Part shown: positions 22,621 to 32,110 of the stretch, in pieces
How positions within the stretch are numbered: position 1 is the first letter of the stretch
Layout: the number at the start of each line of letters is the position of its first letter
Notes under the pieces: model-generated
Databases searched by the model: none
What the model was told of the DNA's origin: nothing
What the model saw: only the letters and a program-made list of their open reading frames with translations
Made by a program: the position numbers and the translations under genes
Assembly (NCBI RefSeq): GCF_022899935.1
Contig: NZ_JALJCJ010000002.1
Span: forward strand, 1 to 64,000
DNA from: Shinella curvata
GTDB lineage: Bacteria > Pseudomonadota > Alphaproteobacteria > Rhizobiales > Rhizobiaceae
DNA: 64,000 nucleotides
Direction of reading: 5' to 3'

Positions 22621-25600
22621 TCAATGCTGGGGCGCTGCCACGCCTTCCGCTTCGTCGGCCATCGTCGAGCGGCCGTGCTGGACGAGCGGGCGATTGCCGG
22701 CCAGACGACGCAGCAGGACGTAGAAGACGGGCGTCATGAAGATACCGAAGAAGGTGACGCCGATCATGCCGGAGAAAACGGCAAGACCCATGGCGGCGCG
22801 CATTTCGGAACCCGCCCCCGTTGAGAGCACCAGCGGCACGACGCCCATGATGAAGGCCATGGAGGTCATGAGGATCGGGCGCAGGCGCAGGCGGCTGGCT
22901 TCGATCGCCGCCTGCATCGGCGTGCGGCCCTCGAATTCCAGTTCGCGCGCGAATTCGACGATCAGGATCGCGTTCTTCGCGGATAGTCCCACCAGCACCA
23001 CGAGACCGATCTGAGTGAAGACATTGTTGTCGCCCCCCGTATACCAGACGCCGGCCAATGCCGCGAGCACACCCATCGGCACGATCATGATGATGGCGAT
23101 CGGCAGCGTCAGGCTCTCATACTGGGCGGCCAGCACGAGATAGACCAGCAGCAGCGCCAGCGGGAAGACGACGATGCTCGAATTGCCGGCGAGGATCTGT
23201 TGATAAGTGAGGTCCGTCCACTCGAAATCGATGCCGGCGGGCAATGTTTCCGCGGCGATCTTTTCCACAGCGGCCTGGGCCTGGCCCGACGAGAAGCCGG
23301 GCGCCGGCCCGCCATTGATATCGGCGGCGAGGAAGCCGTTATAGCGTGTGGTGCGCTCCGGGCCGGTCGTCGCATCGACCTTCAGGAGGGCGGCGAGCGG
23401 GATCATCTCGCCGGATTGCGAACGCACCTTCAGCTGACCGATATCCTCCGGCTTGGCACGGAAGGCGGAATCGGCCTGGACGCGCACGCTGTAGGTCCGG
23501 CCGAAGGCATTGAAGTCGTTGACATAGAGCGAGCCGAGATAGATCTGCAGCGTCTCGAACACATCCGTCACCTTGACGCCGAGCTGCTGGGCCTTGGCCC
23601 GGTCGAGATCGGCATAGAGCTGCGGCACGTTGATCTGGAAGCTGGAGAACAGGCCCGCCAGTTCCGGCGTCTGGTAGGCCTTGCCGAGGAAGGCCTGCGT
23701 GGCGTCGTTGAGCGCGGCATAACCGAGACCTGCACGGTCCTCGATCTGCAGCTTGAAGCCGCCCGTCGTGCCGAGACCGTTGACCGGCGGCGGCGGGAAC
23801 ATGGCGATGAAGGCGTCCTGGATGCCGGCGAATTTCTGGTTGAGCTGCATGGCGATCGCGCCGCCGGAGAGATCCGGCGTCTTGCGCTCCTCGAAATCAT
23901 CGAGCACGGCGAAGACGATGCCGGAATTGGAGCCGATCGTGAAACCGTTGATCGACAGGCCGGGGAAGGCGATGGCGTGTGCCACGCCGGGCTGGGCCAG
24001 CGCGATGTCGCTCATCTTCTTGATGACTTCTTCCGTGCGGTCGAGGGTCGCGCCATCGGGCAACTGGGCGAAGCCCACCAGATATTGCTTGTCCTGCGCC
24101 GGCACGAAGCCGCCCGGCACGGCATTGAACACCGTGTAGGTGGCGCCGACGAGGGCGAGATAGACGATCATGACCAGCGACTTGCGCGTGACGAGCCCGC
24201 CAATGGTGCGGCCATAGCCGTTGCCGGCCGCGTTGAAGGCGCGGTTGAAGCCGCGGAAGAACCAGCCGAACAGGCCATCCATGAGGCGGGTCAGCCAATC
24301 CTTCGGCGCATGATGATCCTTCAGCAGAAGGGCGGCGAGTGCCGGGGATAGTGTCAGCGAGTTGATCGCCGAGATGACCGTCGAAATGGCGATGGTCAGG
24401 GCGAACTGGCGGTAGAACTGGCCGGACAGGCCGCTGATGAAGGCGAGCGGCACGAAGACGGCGACGAGCACCAGCGCAATCGCGATGATCGGGCCGGAGA
24501 CTTCCCGCATGGCGCGGTAGGTCGCTTCGCGCGGGCTGAGGCCATTCTCGATGTTGCGCTCGACGTTTTCGACGACGACGATCGCGTCATCCACCACGAT
24601 GCCGATCGCCAGCACCAGGCCGAACAGCGTCAGCGCGTTCACCGAGAAGCCGAAGGCATACATCACGGCGAAGGTGCCGATGATCGAGACGGGCACGGCG
24701 AGCAGCGGGATGATCGAGGCACGCCAGGTCTGGAGGAAGACGATGACGACGAGCACGACGAGCGCGATGGCTTCGAGCAGGGTATCGACGACCTTGTCGA
24801 TGGAGGCGCGCACGAATTCGGTGGTATCGTAGACGATCTCGTATTTCACGCCGTCGGGCATGGCGAGCTGGAGCTGGTCCATGGTGGCGCGCACATTGTC
24901 GGCGATCTCGATGGCGTTCGAGCCCGGCGCCTGGAGCACGGCGATGGCGACGGCGGGCTGGCCGTCGAGCAGCGAGCGCAGCGTGTAGTCGGCCGCGCCC
25001 AGTTCGACGCGGGCGACGTCCCGCAGGCGGGTGATTTCGCCTGATGCGCCCGTCTTGACGATGATGTTGCCGAACTCTTCCGGCGTGCGCAGGCGGCCCT
25101 GGGCGTTGACGTTGAGCTGGAGGTTCACTTCGTTCGGCGTCGGGGAGGCGCCGATGATGCCGGCGGCGGCCTGCACGTTCTGTTCGCGGATCGCGTTGCT
25201 GATGTCGCTGGCGGCCAGCGCATGTTCGGCCGCCTTCTGCGGATCGATCCACACGCGCATCGCATAGTCGCCGGCGCCGAAGACCTGCACCTGGCCGGCA
25301 CCTTCGATACGGGCGAGCCGGTCCTTGATGTTGAGCGTGGCGTAGTTGCGCAGATAGGTCACGTCATAGCGGTCGGTCGTCGAGACGAGGTTGACCACCA
25401 TGATGAAGTCGGGCGAACTCTTGACGGTCGTCACGCCGAGCGCGCGCACTTCCGCCGGCAGGCGCGGTTCGGCCTGCGACACGCGGTTCTGTACGAGCTG
25501 CTGGGCCTTGTCCGGGTCCGTGCCGAGCTTGAAGGTGACGGTCAGCGTCAGCACACCGTCCGACGTCGCCTGACTGTTCATGTAGAGCATGTCCTCGACG

Positions 25601-25818
25601 CCGTTGATCTGCTCTTCGAGCGGTGTCGCGACGGTCTCGGAAATGACGACGGGGTTGGCACCCGGATAGACGGCGCGCACCACGATGGAGGGCGGCACGA
25701 CCTCGGGATATTCGGAAATCGGCAGTGATCGCATGCCGATCAGGCCGGCGACCACGATGAGGATCGACAGCACACCGGCAAAGACCGGGCGATCGATGAA
25801 GAAACGGGAGATGTTCAT
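22621..25818 (-). CDS. RND multidrug efflux permease (AcrB/HAE1 family)
   Basis: 1065 residues, full length for the family. It starts MNISRFFIDRPVFAGVLSIL at ATG 25818 behind GGAGAGGG. It shows the duplicated RND plan: TM1, porter loop (PEVVPPSIVVRAVYPGANPV, INGVEDMLYMNSQ), the TM4 proton-relay pair in GIVVDDAIVVVENVERNIEN, FVPLAFISGLSGQFYRQFAL, a second porter half and VGLSAKNAILIVEFARELEF in TM10. It is the inner-membrane proton/drug antiporter. No outer-membrane factor gene is present, so it must borrow a TolC-type protein. Downstream of its adaptor in the same operon. Confidence 0.95.
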   Translation of the reverse strand: MNISRFFIDRPVFAGVLSILIVVAGLIGMRSLPISEYPEVVPPSIVVRAVYPGANPVVISETVATPLEEQINGVEDMLYMNSQATSDGVLTLTVTFKLGTDPDKAQQLVQNRVSQAEPRLPAEVRALGVTTVKSSPDFIMVVNLVSTTDRYDVTYLRNYATLNIKDRLARIEGAGQVQVFGAGDYAMRVWIDPQKAAEHALAASDISNAIREQNVQAAAGIIGASPTPNEVNLQLNVNAQGRLRTPEEFGNIIVKTGASGEITRLRDVARVELGAADYTLRSLLDGQPAVAIAVLQAPGSNAIEIADNVRATMDQLQLAMPDGVKYEIVYDTTEFVRASIDKVVDTLLEAIALVVLVVIVFLQTWRASIIPLLAVPVSIIGTFAVMYAFGFSVNALTLFGLVLAIGIVVDDAIVVVENVERNIENGLSPREATYRAMREVSGPIIAIALVLVAVFVPLAFISGLSGQFYRQFALTIAISTVISAINSLTLSPALAALLLKDHHAPKDWLTRLMDGLFGWFFRGFNRAFNAAGNGYGRTIGGLVTRKSLVMIVYLALVGATYTVFNAVPGGFVPAQDKQYLVGFAQLPDGATLDRTEEVIKKMSDIALAQPGVAHAIAFPGLSINGFTIGSNSGIVFAVLDDFEERKTPDLSGGAIAMQLNQKFAGIQDAFIAMFPPPPVNGLGTTGGFKLQIEDRAGLGYAALNDATQAFLGKAYQTPELAGLFSSFQINVPQLYADLDRAKAQQLGVKVTDVFETLQIYLGSLYVNDFNAFGRTYSVRVQADSAFRAKPEDIGQLKVRSQSGEMIPLAALLKVDATTGPERTTRYNGFLAADINGGPAPGFSSGQAQAAVEKIAAETLPAGIDFEWTDLTYQQILAGNSSIVVFPLALLLVYLVLAAQYESLTLPIAIIMIVPMGVLAALAGVWYTGGDNNVFTQIGLVVLVGLSAKNAILIVEFARELEFEGRTPMQAAIEASRLRLRPILMTSMAFIMGVVPLVLSTGAGSEMRAAMGLAVFSGMIGVTFFGIFMTPVFYVLLRRLAGNRPLVQHGRSTMADEAEGVAAPQH

Positions 25819-25941
25819 GTTAGCACCCTCTCCAGGATGAAATTCGGACGAACGGTCCTGTCCGGCGGGCATAGCTCCGCCGGCGGACATTGATTTGCTT
25901 GGGTTACGGGGCAGGGCGCGACTGCGCCCCGCCGGCCGCCG

Positions 25942-27132
25942 TTACTTCACGGAGGCGACGCTTTCCTGTTCCTGCGGATCGACCACGACGCCGGGGCGCA
26001 CGCGTTGCAGACCGTTGACGACGACCTTGTCGCCATTGGCGAGCCCGCTTTCGACGATGCGCTCGCCGCCCGAAAGGCTGCCGAGCACGATCGGCCGGTA
26101 GGTGACCTTGTTGTCCTTGTCGACGACGAAGACGAACTTCTTGTCCTGGTCGGTGCCCACGGCCTTTTCGCTGACGAGGATCTTGCTCTCGGGCTTCGGT
26201 TCGCCCATGCGGATGCGCACGAACTGGCCGGGGATCAGCCTGCCGCCGGGATTGTCGAAGACGGCGCGCACCGAAATGGTGCCGCTGGCGGCATCCACCT
26301 CGTTGCCGATGAGCTGGAGCTTGCCGCGGATCGGCGTGCCCTCGTCGGCAAGCGTGCCGACTTCGACCGGGATCTGCTCGATCGGCTGGAGCGCGCCTTC
26401 GGAGGCGGGCAGTGCCGCGAGGGCTGCGGCGACCGTCTCTTCGCTGACATTGAAGCCGGCATAGATCGGGTCGACGGAGACCAGCGTCGTCAGCGCGGGG
26501 GAGGCCGAGCCGCCGGCGACGAGGTTGCCGGTGGTGATCTCCACCTTGCCGACGCGGCCGGAGACCGGCGCACGAACCTCGGTATAGCTGAGTTCCAGCT
26601 TGGCGGCGTCGAGGGCTGCCTGCGCCGTCTTGAGGCTCGCCTGCGCTTCGGAGAGCGCGTTCTGGCGCTGGTCGATATCGCTCTGCGAGACGCTGTTGCT
26701 CTGGGCGAGGCGTTCGCCGCGTTCAAGCTGCGTTTTCGCGAGTTTGACGCGGGCTTCCGCCGAGGCATATTGCCCCTCGGCCTGGGTGACCGCGGTCTGG
26801 AAGGGTTGCGGATCGATCGTGAAGAGCAGATCGCCGGCCTTTACCAGCGCGCCCTCGCGAAAATCGACGGACTGGATGGCACCGGCGACGCGCGAGCGGA
26901 TCTGCACGCGGTCGATGGCTTCCAGGCGACCGGAAAACTCCTGCCAGGTCACGACATTCTTGTTCTCGACCACCGCGACGGTGACCGGTACGGCGGGCAC
27001 TTCGGCCGTCGCCGCAGCTTCGGCTTTGGCGGGCTTGCTTGGAACCTGAACCATCAGGGCGGCGCCGAAAATGGACGCAGCCAGACCCAGGCCGGTGCCC
27101 GTGAGGGCCCAGCGTTTGCGCTTCGATAACAT
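25942..27132 (-). CDS. RND efflux periplasmic adaptor (membrane fusion protein)
   Basis: 396 residues, start ATG 27132 with AAGGAG. An N-terminal anchor (about 10-30) is followed by the lipoyl half VQIRSRVAGAIQSVDFREGA, an alpha-hairpin with coiled coil (about 105-175) and RAPVSGRVGKVEITTGNLVA. Then come a beta-barrel (DPIYAGFNVSEE, GTISVRAVFDNPGGRLIPGQ) and the membrane-proximal domain. It bridges the RND pump to the outer-membrane channel. Gene order hydrolase-like, adaptor, pump, all on the minus strand. Confidence 0.95.
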   Translation of the reverse strand: MLSKRKRWALTGTGLGLAASIFGAALMVQVPSKPAKAEAAATAEVPAVPVTVAVVENKNVVTWQEFSGRLEAIDRVQIRSRVAGAIQSVDFREGALVKAGDLLFTIDPQPFQTAVTQAEGQYASAEARVKLAKTQLERGERLAQSNSVSQSDIDQRQNALSEAQASLKTAQAALDAAKLELSYTEVRAPVSGRVGKVEITTGNLVAGGSASPALTTLVSVDPIYAGFNVSEETVAAALAALPASEGALQPIEQIPVEVGTLADEGTPIRGKLQLIGNEVDAASGTISVRAVFDNPGGRLIPGQFVRIRMGEPKPESKILVSEKAVGTDQDKKFVFVVDKDNKVTYRPIVLGSLSGGERIVESGLANGDKVVVNGLQRVRPGVVVDPQEQESVASVK

Positions 27133-27182
27133 TGTTTTCTCCTTGTGGCCTCAGGCCACGCTATGCTTTGGGTTCCGTAAAA

Positions 27183-27980
27183 TCAGTTAATGCTAATATT
27201 TTGAACAAAACCGGAAAACTGGCTGGCAAGATTGCCGGCCCATGGCCCGGTTCCATTGGATGTCCCGCTGTAGATCGTTGGCCAGCCTGTTCCTGCGGGA
27301 AGGACATGCTGCTGAACCTTGACGCCCGCCTGGGCGAGGCGATCGGCATAGCCCAGTGCTTCGTCGTGCAGCGGATCGTCCGCTGCCGTCAGCACGAGCG
27401 CCGGGGCAAGATCGGATAGACGTGAACACAGAGAGGGTGCGGCATAGGGGTGGCACACGCCGCCGCTGAGATAGTGGCTCCAGCCATCCGCCCAGCGCTG
27501 GCGCATGCCGATGGCGTCGGCCTCGCGGAAGGAGCGGCTGGCCATGAAGGGATCGAGCAGCGGCGAGAGCAGCACCTGGCCGTCGAGTTCGTCGGCAAAG
27601 TGATCGCGCGCCTTCAGCGCCACGCCGGCCGCGATATTGCCGCCCGCCTCCTCGCCGCCGATGAGGAGCGGCGACTTGCGGTCGCCGAGGCCGGCGCGCT
27701 TCTTGGCGAGATAGGAGAAGATCGAGAAGCCGACTTCCAGCGGCTTGGGGAAGACGCCGCCGCCGAGGGCATTGTAGTCAGGCACGGCGACGATAGCGCC
27801 GGTCGAGGCGATGCATTCGGCGAGCGGGCAATGCCTGAGCCCGGTTTCCGTGAAGGCGCCGCCGTGGAAATAGAGCAGGACAGGCGCGCCCTTGGAGTAT
27901 TCGGCGCCCTGATAGACGCGCACCGACACGGGGCCGATGGCCACCTTGTCGAACGTCATATCCTTGATCTCTACCGGCAT
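27183..27980 (-). CDS. Alpha/beta-hydrolase fold protein lacking the nucleophile Ser
   Basis: 265 residues from ATG 27980 (AGGA eight bases upstream; ATG 28043 is an alternative). It follows the HSL/acetyl-esterase plan: oxyanion motif HGGAF (39-43), the nucleophile-elbow region LLIGGEEAGGNIAAG, and ADDPLHDEALGYADRLAQAG around the usual acid. The elbow should read G-x-Ser-x-G but reads Gly109-Glu-Glu111-Ala-Gly, and the C-terminal segment LPAGTGWPT has no His at the normal place. It is therefore probably not a classical esterase. First in the efflux operon and divergent from LysR, so it may bind or sense a pump substrate. Confidence 0.75.
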   Translation of the reverse strand: MPVEIKDMTFDKVAIGPVSVRVYQGAEYSKGAPVLLYFHGGAFTETGLRHCPLAECIASTGAIVAVPDYNALGGGVFPKPLEVGFSIFSYLAKKRAGLGDRKSPLLIGGEEAGGNIAAGVALKARDHFADELDGQVLLSPLLDPFMASRSFREADAIGMRQRWADGWSHYLSGGVCHPYAAPSLCSRLSDLAPALVLTAADDPLHDEALGYADRLAQAGVKVQQHVLPAGTGWPTIYSGTSNGTGPWAGNLASQFSGFVQNISIN

Positions 27981-28123
27981 CGATTTTGTCCTGTGGGCCG
28001 CTTGGAAATAAGCTGGTCCCTCACCATTTATATCGTCAGTCATTTTGCCCAGATAAGTGTGGTAAAACCGATTTCACTGTCCAAGATTTCGAACAATCAT
28101 AGCTTCCAACGTGGGAATGTTCC

Positions 28124-29044
28124 ATGGATCAGCTTTCTGCGATGCGCGTCTTCCTCCGTGTGGTGGAGACGGGCAGCTTCACCGGCGCTTCTGCAGCACT
28201 CGGCATGCCCAAGGCGACGGTCAGCAACCTTATCCAGAATCTCGAAACGCATCTTCAGACCAAACTGCTCAACCGCACCACGCGCCGCGTCATGGTAACG
28301 ACGGACGGCGCGCTTTACTACGAACGGGCAAACCAGATCGTCACCGAGATCGACGAGCTGGACGGCAGTCTCTCGCATTCCCGCATGAGCCCGAGCGGGC
28401 GCTTGCGCGTGGAAATGTCAGGCGCCTTCGCGGACCTGCTGATCATTCCCGAACTCAATGATTTCCATGAGAAATACCCCGATATCAATATCGATCTCGG
28501 GGTGGGTGACCGCACCGTGGATTATCTGGCGGAGAATGTCGACTGCGCGCTGCGCGCCGGCTCGCCGGGCAATGCCTCGCTGATCGCGCGGCGCGTCGGG
28601 GAGATGGGCCTGGTGGCCTGTGCTGCGCCCGCCTATATCGAACGCTTCGGCATGCCCGAGCATCCCTCCGACCTGGAAGCCGCGCATCATTGCGTGAACT
28701 ACTTCCTGGCGCAGATCAACCGCATCATGCCCTTCGAGTTCACGCGGGATGGCGAGACGCTGGAGATCAACAGCCGCTACATTCTCTCGGTCAACGATGC
28801 GCGCAGCTATCTGGCCGCAGCGCTGTCGGGCCTCGGCGTCGCGCCGCTCGCCTGTTTCATGGCACGTGAGCCCATCGCCAGAGGGCAGCTCGTGCCGGTG
28901 CTGCCAGAGTGGCATATGGAGCCGGTTCCGCTCTACATCGTCTACCCGCCGAACCGGCATCTCAGCAACAAGGTGCGCGTCTTCGTCGACTGGGTCGTGC
29001 GGCTACTGGCGCGGACGGAGCTGACCGGCACCGGCAAATCCTGA
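28124..29044 (+). CDS. LysR-family transcriptional regulator
   Basis: A 306-residue LTTR. The N-terminal HTH is MDQLSAMRVFLRVVETGSFT, ASAALGMPKATVSNLIQNLE, TKLLNRTTRRVMVTTDG; the effector domain starts near residue 92 (GRLRVEMSGAFADLLIIPEL) and includes DCALRAGSPGNASLIARRVG and GLGVAPLACFMAREPIARGQ. It is divergent from the hydrolase-like/adaptor/RND operon with about 140 bases between starts, the usual LysR arrangement, so it most likely controls the pump. Confidence 0.92.
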   Translation: MDQLSAMRVFLRVVETGSFTGASAALGMPKATVSNLIQNLETHLQTKLLNRTTRRVMVTTDGALYYERANQIVTEIDELDGSLSHSRMSPSGRLRVEMSGAFADLLIIPELNDFHEKYPDINIDLGVGDRTVDYLAENVDCALRAGSPGNASLIARRVGEMGLVACAAPAYIERFGMPEHPSDLEAAHHCVNYFLAQINRIMPFEFTRDGETLEINSRYILSVNDARSYLAAALSGLGVAPLACFMAREPIARGQLVPVLPEWHMEPVPLYIVYPPNRHLSNKVRVFVDWVVRLLARTELTGTGKS

Positions 29045-29048
29045 GGGG

Positions 29049-30167
29049 TCATGCCTCGACGGCGGCGACCAGACGTTTGCAGGCGCCGACGAGGTCCGGT
29101 TCGGAGAGCAGCGCACCGCCGACGAGATACATGACATCATTGCCATAGGCGTCGCGCATTTCCGGAATGCGGGCAAAGGTCATGCCGCCGCCGGGTGCGG
29201 CGACGATGGCCTTCGGGCCTCCCATGTCCACGGCGCAAGCCCTCGCGATCGACTGGCATTCTTCTCGGGTGAAGCCGAAACGGCCGCCGAAATTCGGATA
29301 GACCACGACGTCAGCGCCCATCAGGCGGTGCAGCGTGCCGAAGAAGGCGCGGTGCGAGAAGCCGCAATCGGGGGAGACAACATTGGCGCCGGAAAAGGCC
29401 GGGTGGGAGACGATCGGCAGGGAAAAATCCGGATCGGCGGCCAGCGTGCGCACGATGTCGTAGCCGGCGAGCGCTGGCGCAATCATCACGCCGCCCGCAC
29501 CAAGTTCTTGCGCCTGCTTCGCCCGCTCGATGATGGCGGTGGCCGGGCCTGTGATGTTGGGCACGAAGCTCGTTCTTCCGCCGCTCTTCGCATTGGCCTC
29601 ACCGACGGCTTCGATGCAGGCCTTCAGCCGTTCATCGAAGGGCGCGGTCTTCTGGTCGACGAGGCCGTGGTCGTCCTTGACGAAATGCATGCCGCCCAGC
29701 GCGAAATCATGGGCAAGCCGGGCAAGCTGCGCGGTCGACAGGCCGACCGGCTTGATGGCGGACATCAGAAGCGGCGTTTCGCCGATACCGGCGCGGGCGC
29801 GCATACCCGCTATCCCATGGCGCGGTCCGGTGCAGAGAGCGAGCAGGCCGGGTGAGAGGCCGATATCCTCGACCTTCAGGCCCGGCTTGATCGAGCTGTT
29901 GCCAAAGACGATGTTGAGGAACTGCAGGAAATCGCCGCCGATATCATCCTCCGAATAGGAGATCGTGGCGAGGAAGCCCGGCCTGCCCTCGGGGTCTTTG
30001 TGCAGGCTTTCCAGCCGGCCGAGGATTTCGTCCTCGACATAGCCTGTCGGCACGACGCTGCGCGGAATTTCCACGGTCTGTTCCAGCGCGATGTCGAGCG
30101 CGCGCGCCTTGGCTTCCGCCTCGTCGGCGGCGCGCACGAAATATGTGACCGTGAAGCGAGCAGCCAT
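29049..30167 (-). CDS. RuBisCO-like protein (form IV)
   Basis: 372 residues starting MAARFTVTYFVRAADEAEAK; the ATG overlaps the upstream stop (ATGA). RuBisCO large-subunit fold: Lys139 in SAIKPVGLS (K175 position), Lys164-Asp-Asp in HFVKDDHGL (the carbamylated Lys and metal Asp), then PAFSGANVV, YPNFGGRFGFTREEC at the loop-6 region and AAPGGGMTFARIP. His167 replaces the metal-binding Glu204, so it is not a carboxylase. RLPs act as enolases or isomerases on methylthio-pentulose phosphates or as sugar-acid enzymes. Co-transcribed with transketolase halves, mtnA and mtnK, it probably acts on a 5-methylthio- or 5-deoxy-ribulose 1-phosphate. Confidence 0.9.
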   Translation of the reverse strand: MAARFTVTYFVRAADEAEAKARALDIALEQTVEIPRSVVPTGYVEDEILGRLESLHKDPEGRPGFLATISYSEDDIGGDFLQFLNIVFGNSSIKPGLKVEDIGLSPGLLALCTGPRHGIAGMRARAGIGETPLLMSAIKPVGLSTAQLARLAHDFALGGMHFVKDDHGLVDQKTAPFDERLKACIEAVGEANAKSGGRTSFVPNITGPATAIIERAKQAQELGAGGVMIAPALAGYDIVRTLAADPDFSLPIVSHPAFSGANVVSPDCGFSHRAFFGTLHRLMGADVVVYPNFGGRFGFTREECQSIARACAVDMGGPKAIVAAPGGGMTFARIPEMRDAYGNDVMYLVGGALLSEPDLVGACKRLVAAVEA

Positions 30168-31168
30168 CAGAGCGCCTCGGCCTTCTGGGCGGAATGCACG
30201 TGGTCGAGACGCACTTCCGCCAGCTCTTCCTCGCCGATGGCAAGGGGCTTGCCGGCAAGGCTTTCGATGGCCGCGACGAGTGCTCCGGCATCGAGGCCGT
30301 ATTTCTTCATGAGATAGGGTTTCGAGGCGCCGTGCGCGAAAGTGTCGTTGAGGCCGAGGCGTTTCAGGCGAATACCGAGCCCTTCCTCCGCGAGGATTTC
30401 CGCGACCAGCGAGCCGAGGCCGCCGACGATCGTGTGGTTCTCCAGGGTTACGATACCCTTCTTGCCGCGTGCAGCCTTCAGCAGGCCATTCCGGTCGAAG
30501 GGTTTGAGCGTCGAGGCATGTAGATGGTGGACACCGATGCCGCGTGCCGCGATCGGCCCGGTGGCGCGCAACGCTTCTTCGGTGCACACACCGGAGGAAA
30601 CGACGAGGATGTCGTCGCCTTCCGAGAGCGTGCGCAGCTTGTTGAACGCGAAGGGTGTCGAGAACAGCCGCGGCACCTCGCCGCGCAGGATGCGGACATA
30701 GACCGGACCGTCGATGCTATCGGCAACCTCAAGCACGGTCTCGACTTCGGTGGCGTCGCCAGTTTCGAGGATCGTCATGTTCGGCACGGCGCGCAGCACC
30801 GCGATGTCCTCGATGGCCTGATGCGTGATGCCGCCCGGCGTGGTGATGCCGGGCAGGAAGCCCATCAGCCGGACCTTGCGGTTGGAATAGGCGATCGAGT
30901 TGATCAGCTGGTCATAGGGCCGGCGATAGAGGAAGACCGAGAACGTATGGATGAACGGCCGGAACCCCTGCATGGCAAGGCCGCCGGCGAAGGACAGCAT
31001 GTTCTGCTCGGCCATGCCGAGCGACAGGAATTTTTCAGGATGCCGGTCGCGAAAACCGTCGACCTCGCAGGACGAGGTAAGGTCGGCCGACAGGCAGAGG
31101 ACTTCGGGACGTGCGGTGGCGAAGGCCTCGAAAGCTTTGGCGTAGGGGCGGTTGACGATTTCGACCAT
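30167..31168 (-). CDS. Transketolase, C-terminal subunit
   Basis: 333 residues with the transketolase pyrimidine-binding domain (about 1-170: LSLGMAEQNMLSFAGGLAMQ with the catalytic Glu that activates TPP; GITTPGGITHQAIEDIAVLR). A C-terminal domain follows (about 190-310: GDDILVVSSGVCTEEALRA, ENHTIVGGLGSLVAEIL). It pairs with the N-terminal subunit two bases upstream. Split transketolases often serve special pathways, such as apulose 4-phosphate cleavage, and not the pentose phosphate cycle. Confidence 0.93.
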   Translation of the reverse strand: MVEIVNRPYAKAFEAFATARPEVLCLSADLTSSCEVDGFRDRHPEKFLSLGMAEQNMLSFAGGLAMQGFRPFIHTFSVFLYRRPYDQLINSIAYSNRKVRLMGFLPGITTPGGITHQAIEDIAVLRAVPNMTILETGDATEVETVLEVADSIDGPVYVRILRGEVPRLFSTPFAFNKLRTLSEGDDILVVSSGVCTEEALRATGPIAARGIGVHHLHASTLKPFDRNGLLKAARGKKGIVTLENHTIVGGLGSLVAEILAEEGLGIRLKRLGLNDTFAHGASKPYLMKKYGLDAGALVAAIESLAGKPLAIGEEELAEVRLDHVHSAQKAEAL

Positions 31169-31170
31169 GG

Positions 31171-32106
31171 TCAGGCCCCTTCCATCGCGGTGAGATCGAT
31201 GCCGAGTTCGACAGCGAGAGCGTCCCGCATTTCCAGCCGCTCCTCCGCACTCTTGAAGCGCACATAGTGCAGGCGCGGGAAGCGCTTCTTCAGGAAATCC
31301 ATGCCCTGATAGGGCGAGGTGTTGGCGAGGATGACGAGCGGTTTGCCGGGTTCGGCGCTTTCCGCCGCTTCGCTGAGCGCACCGAGATCATGACCGTCCA
31401 CCGAGCGGCAGGTCACGCCGAAGGCGGCGACGCGCGCGGCGAGATCGCCGAGGTCGAGCACCGAGGACATGGCACCGTCGCATTGCTGGCGGTTCACGTC
31501 GACGATGACGCGGATATTGTCGATCTTGTGATAGCTCATCGCCGCAAGGCATTCCCAGGTCTGGCCCTCCTGGAACTCGCCGTCCGACATATAGACCCAG
31601 ACCTTGCCGGGCTCCTTCTTGCGCAGCCGCGCCCAGGCGACGCCTGAGGCCATGGAGAGGCCCTGTGCCAGCGAGCCCGTCGTCACTTCCATGCCGGGGC
31701 TGTGCTCCGCGCCGATCATCTCGACCGAGCCGCCGTCCTTGTTGAAATGGTCGAGCGCGTGCTCGTCCATGCGGCCGGTCTCGATCAACGCGGAATAGAT
31801 GACGAGCGCATAATGGGCCGGCGAGATGAAGAAGCGGTCGTATTCCGGGCCGACAGGGCCGTGGTAACCGGCGCCGGTAAAGGCATCCGGATTGTGCGCC
31901 GAGGGCACGCCACGGAACGGTAACGGCACCTTCGGCAGCGTCGGTTCGCCGAGCTTCAGCACCTCGTTATAGAGCAGCGCAAGGCTCTCGGCGGCCGAGC
32001 AGGCCTGGCTGAGATAACCGCCATTGTGCTTCATCGTGTGGAAGAACACGCGGCGGCGGATGCCGAGCGCAATCTCCTCGGTGGATTTCTGGTTGGAGAG
32101 GCTCAT
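31171..32106 (-). CDS. Transketolase, N-terminal (TPP-binding) subunit
   Basis: 311 residues. It carries the TPP/Mg motif in WVYMSDGEFQEGQTWECLAA leading to VIVDVNRQQCDG, plus HYALVIYSALIETGRM and TTGSLAQGLSMASGVAWARL. It follows mtnA by four bases and precedes the C-terminal subunit, so the two form one TPP enzyme that moves or releases a two-carbon unit. A SDGE in place of GDGE is common among split forms. Confidence 0.93.
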   Translation of the reverse strand: MSLSNQKSTEEIALGIRRRVFFHTMKHNGGYLSQACSAAESLALLYNEVLKLGEPTLPKVPLPFRGVPSAHNPDAFTGAGYHGPVGPEYDRFFISPAHYALVIYSALIETGRMDEHALDHFNKDGGSVEMIGAEHSPGMEVTTGSLAQGLSMASGVAWARLRKKEPGKVWVYMSDGEFQEGQTWECLAAMSYHKIDNIRVIVDVNRQQCDGAMSSVLDLGDLAARVAAFGVTCRSVDGHDLGALSEAAESAEPGKPLVILANTSPYQGMDFLKKRFPRLHYVRFKSAEERLEMRDALAVELGIDLTAMEGA

Positions 32107-32110
32107 CGTC

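Noticed and set aside
29049-30167. True carboxylating RuBisCO
   Set aside because: The metal-binding Glu after KDD is His, other active-site positions differ, and no phosphoribulokinase or small subunit is present.
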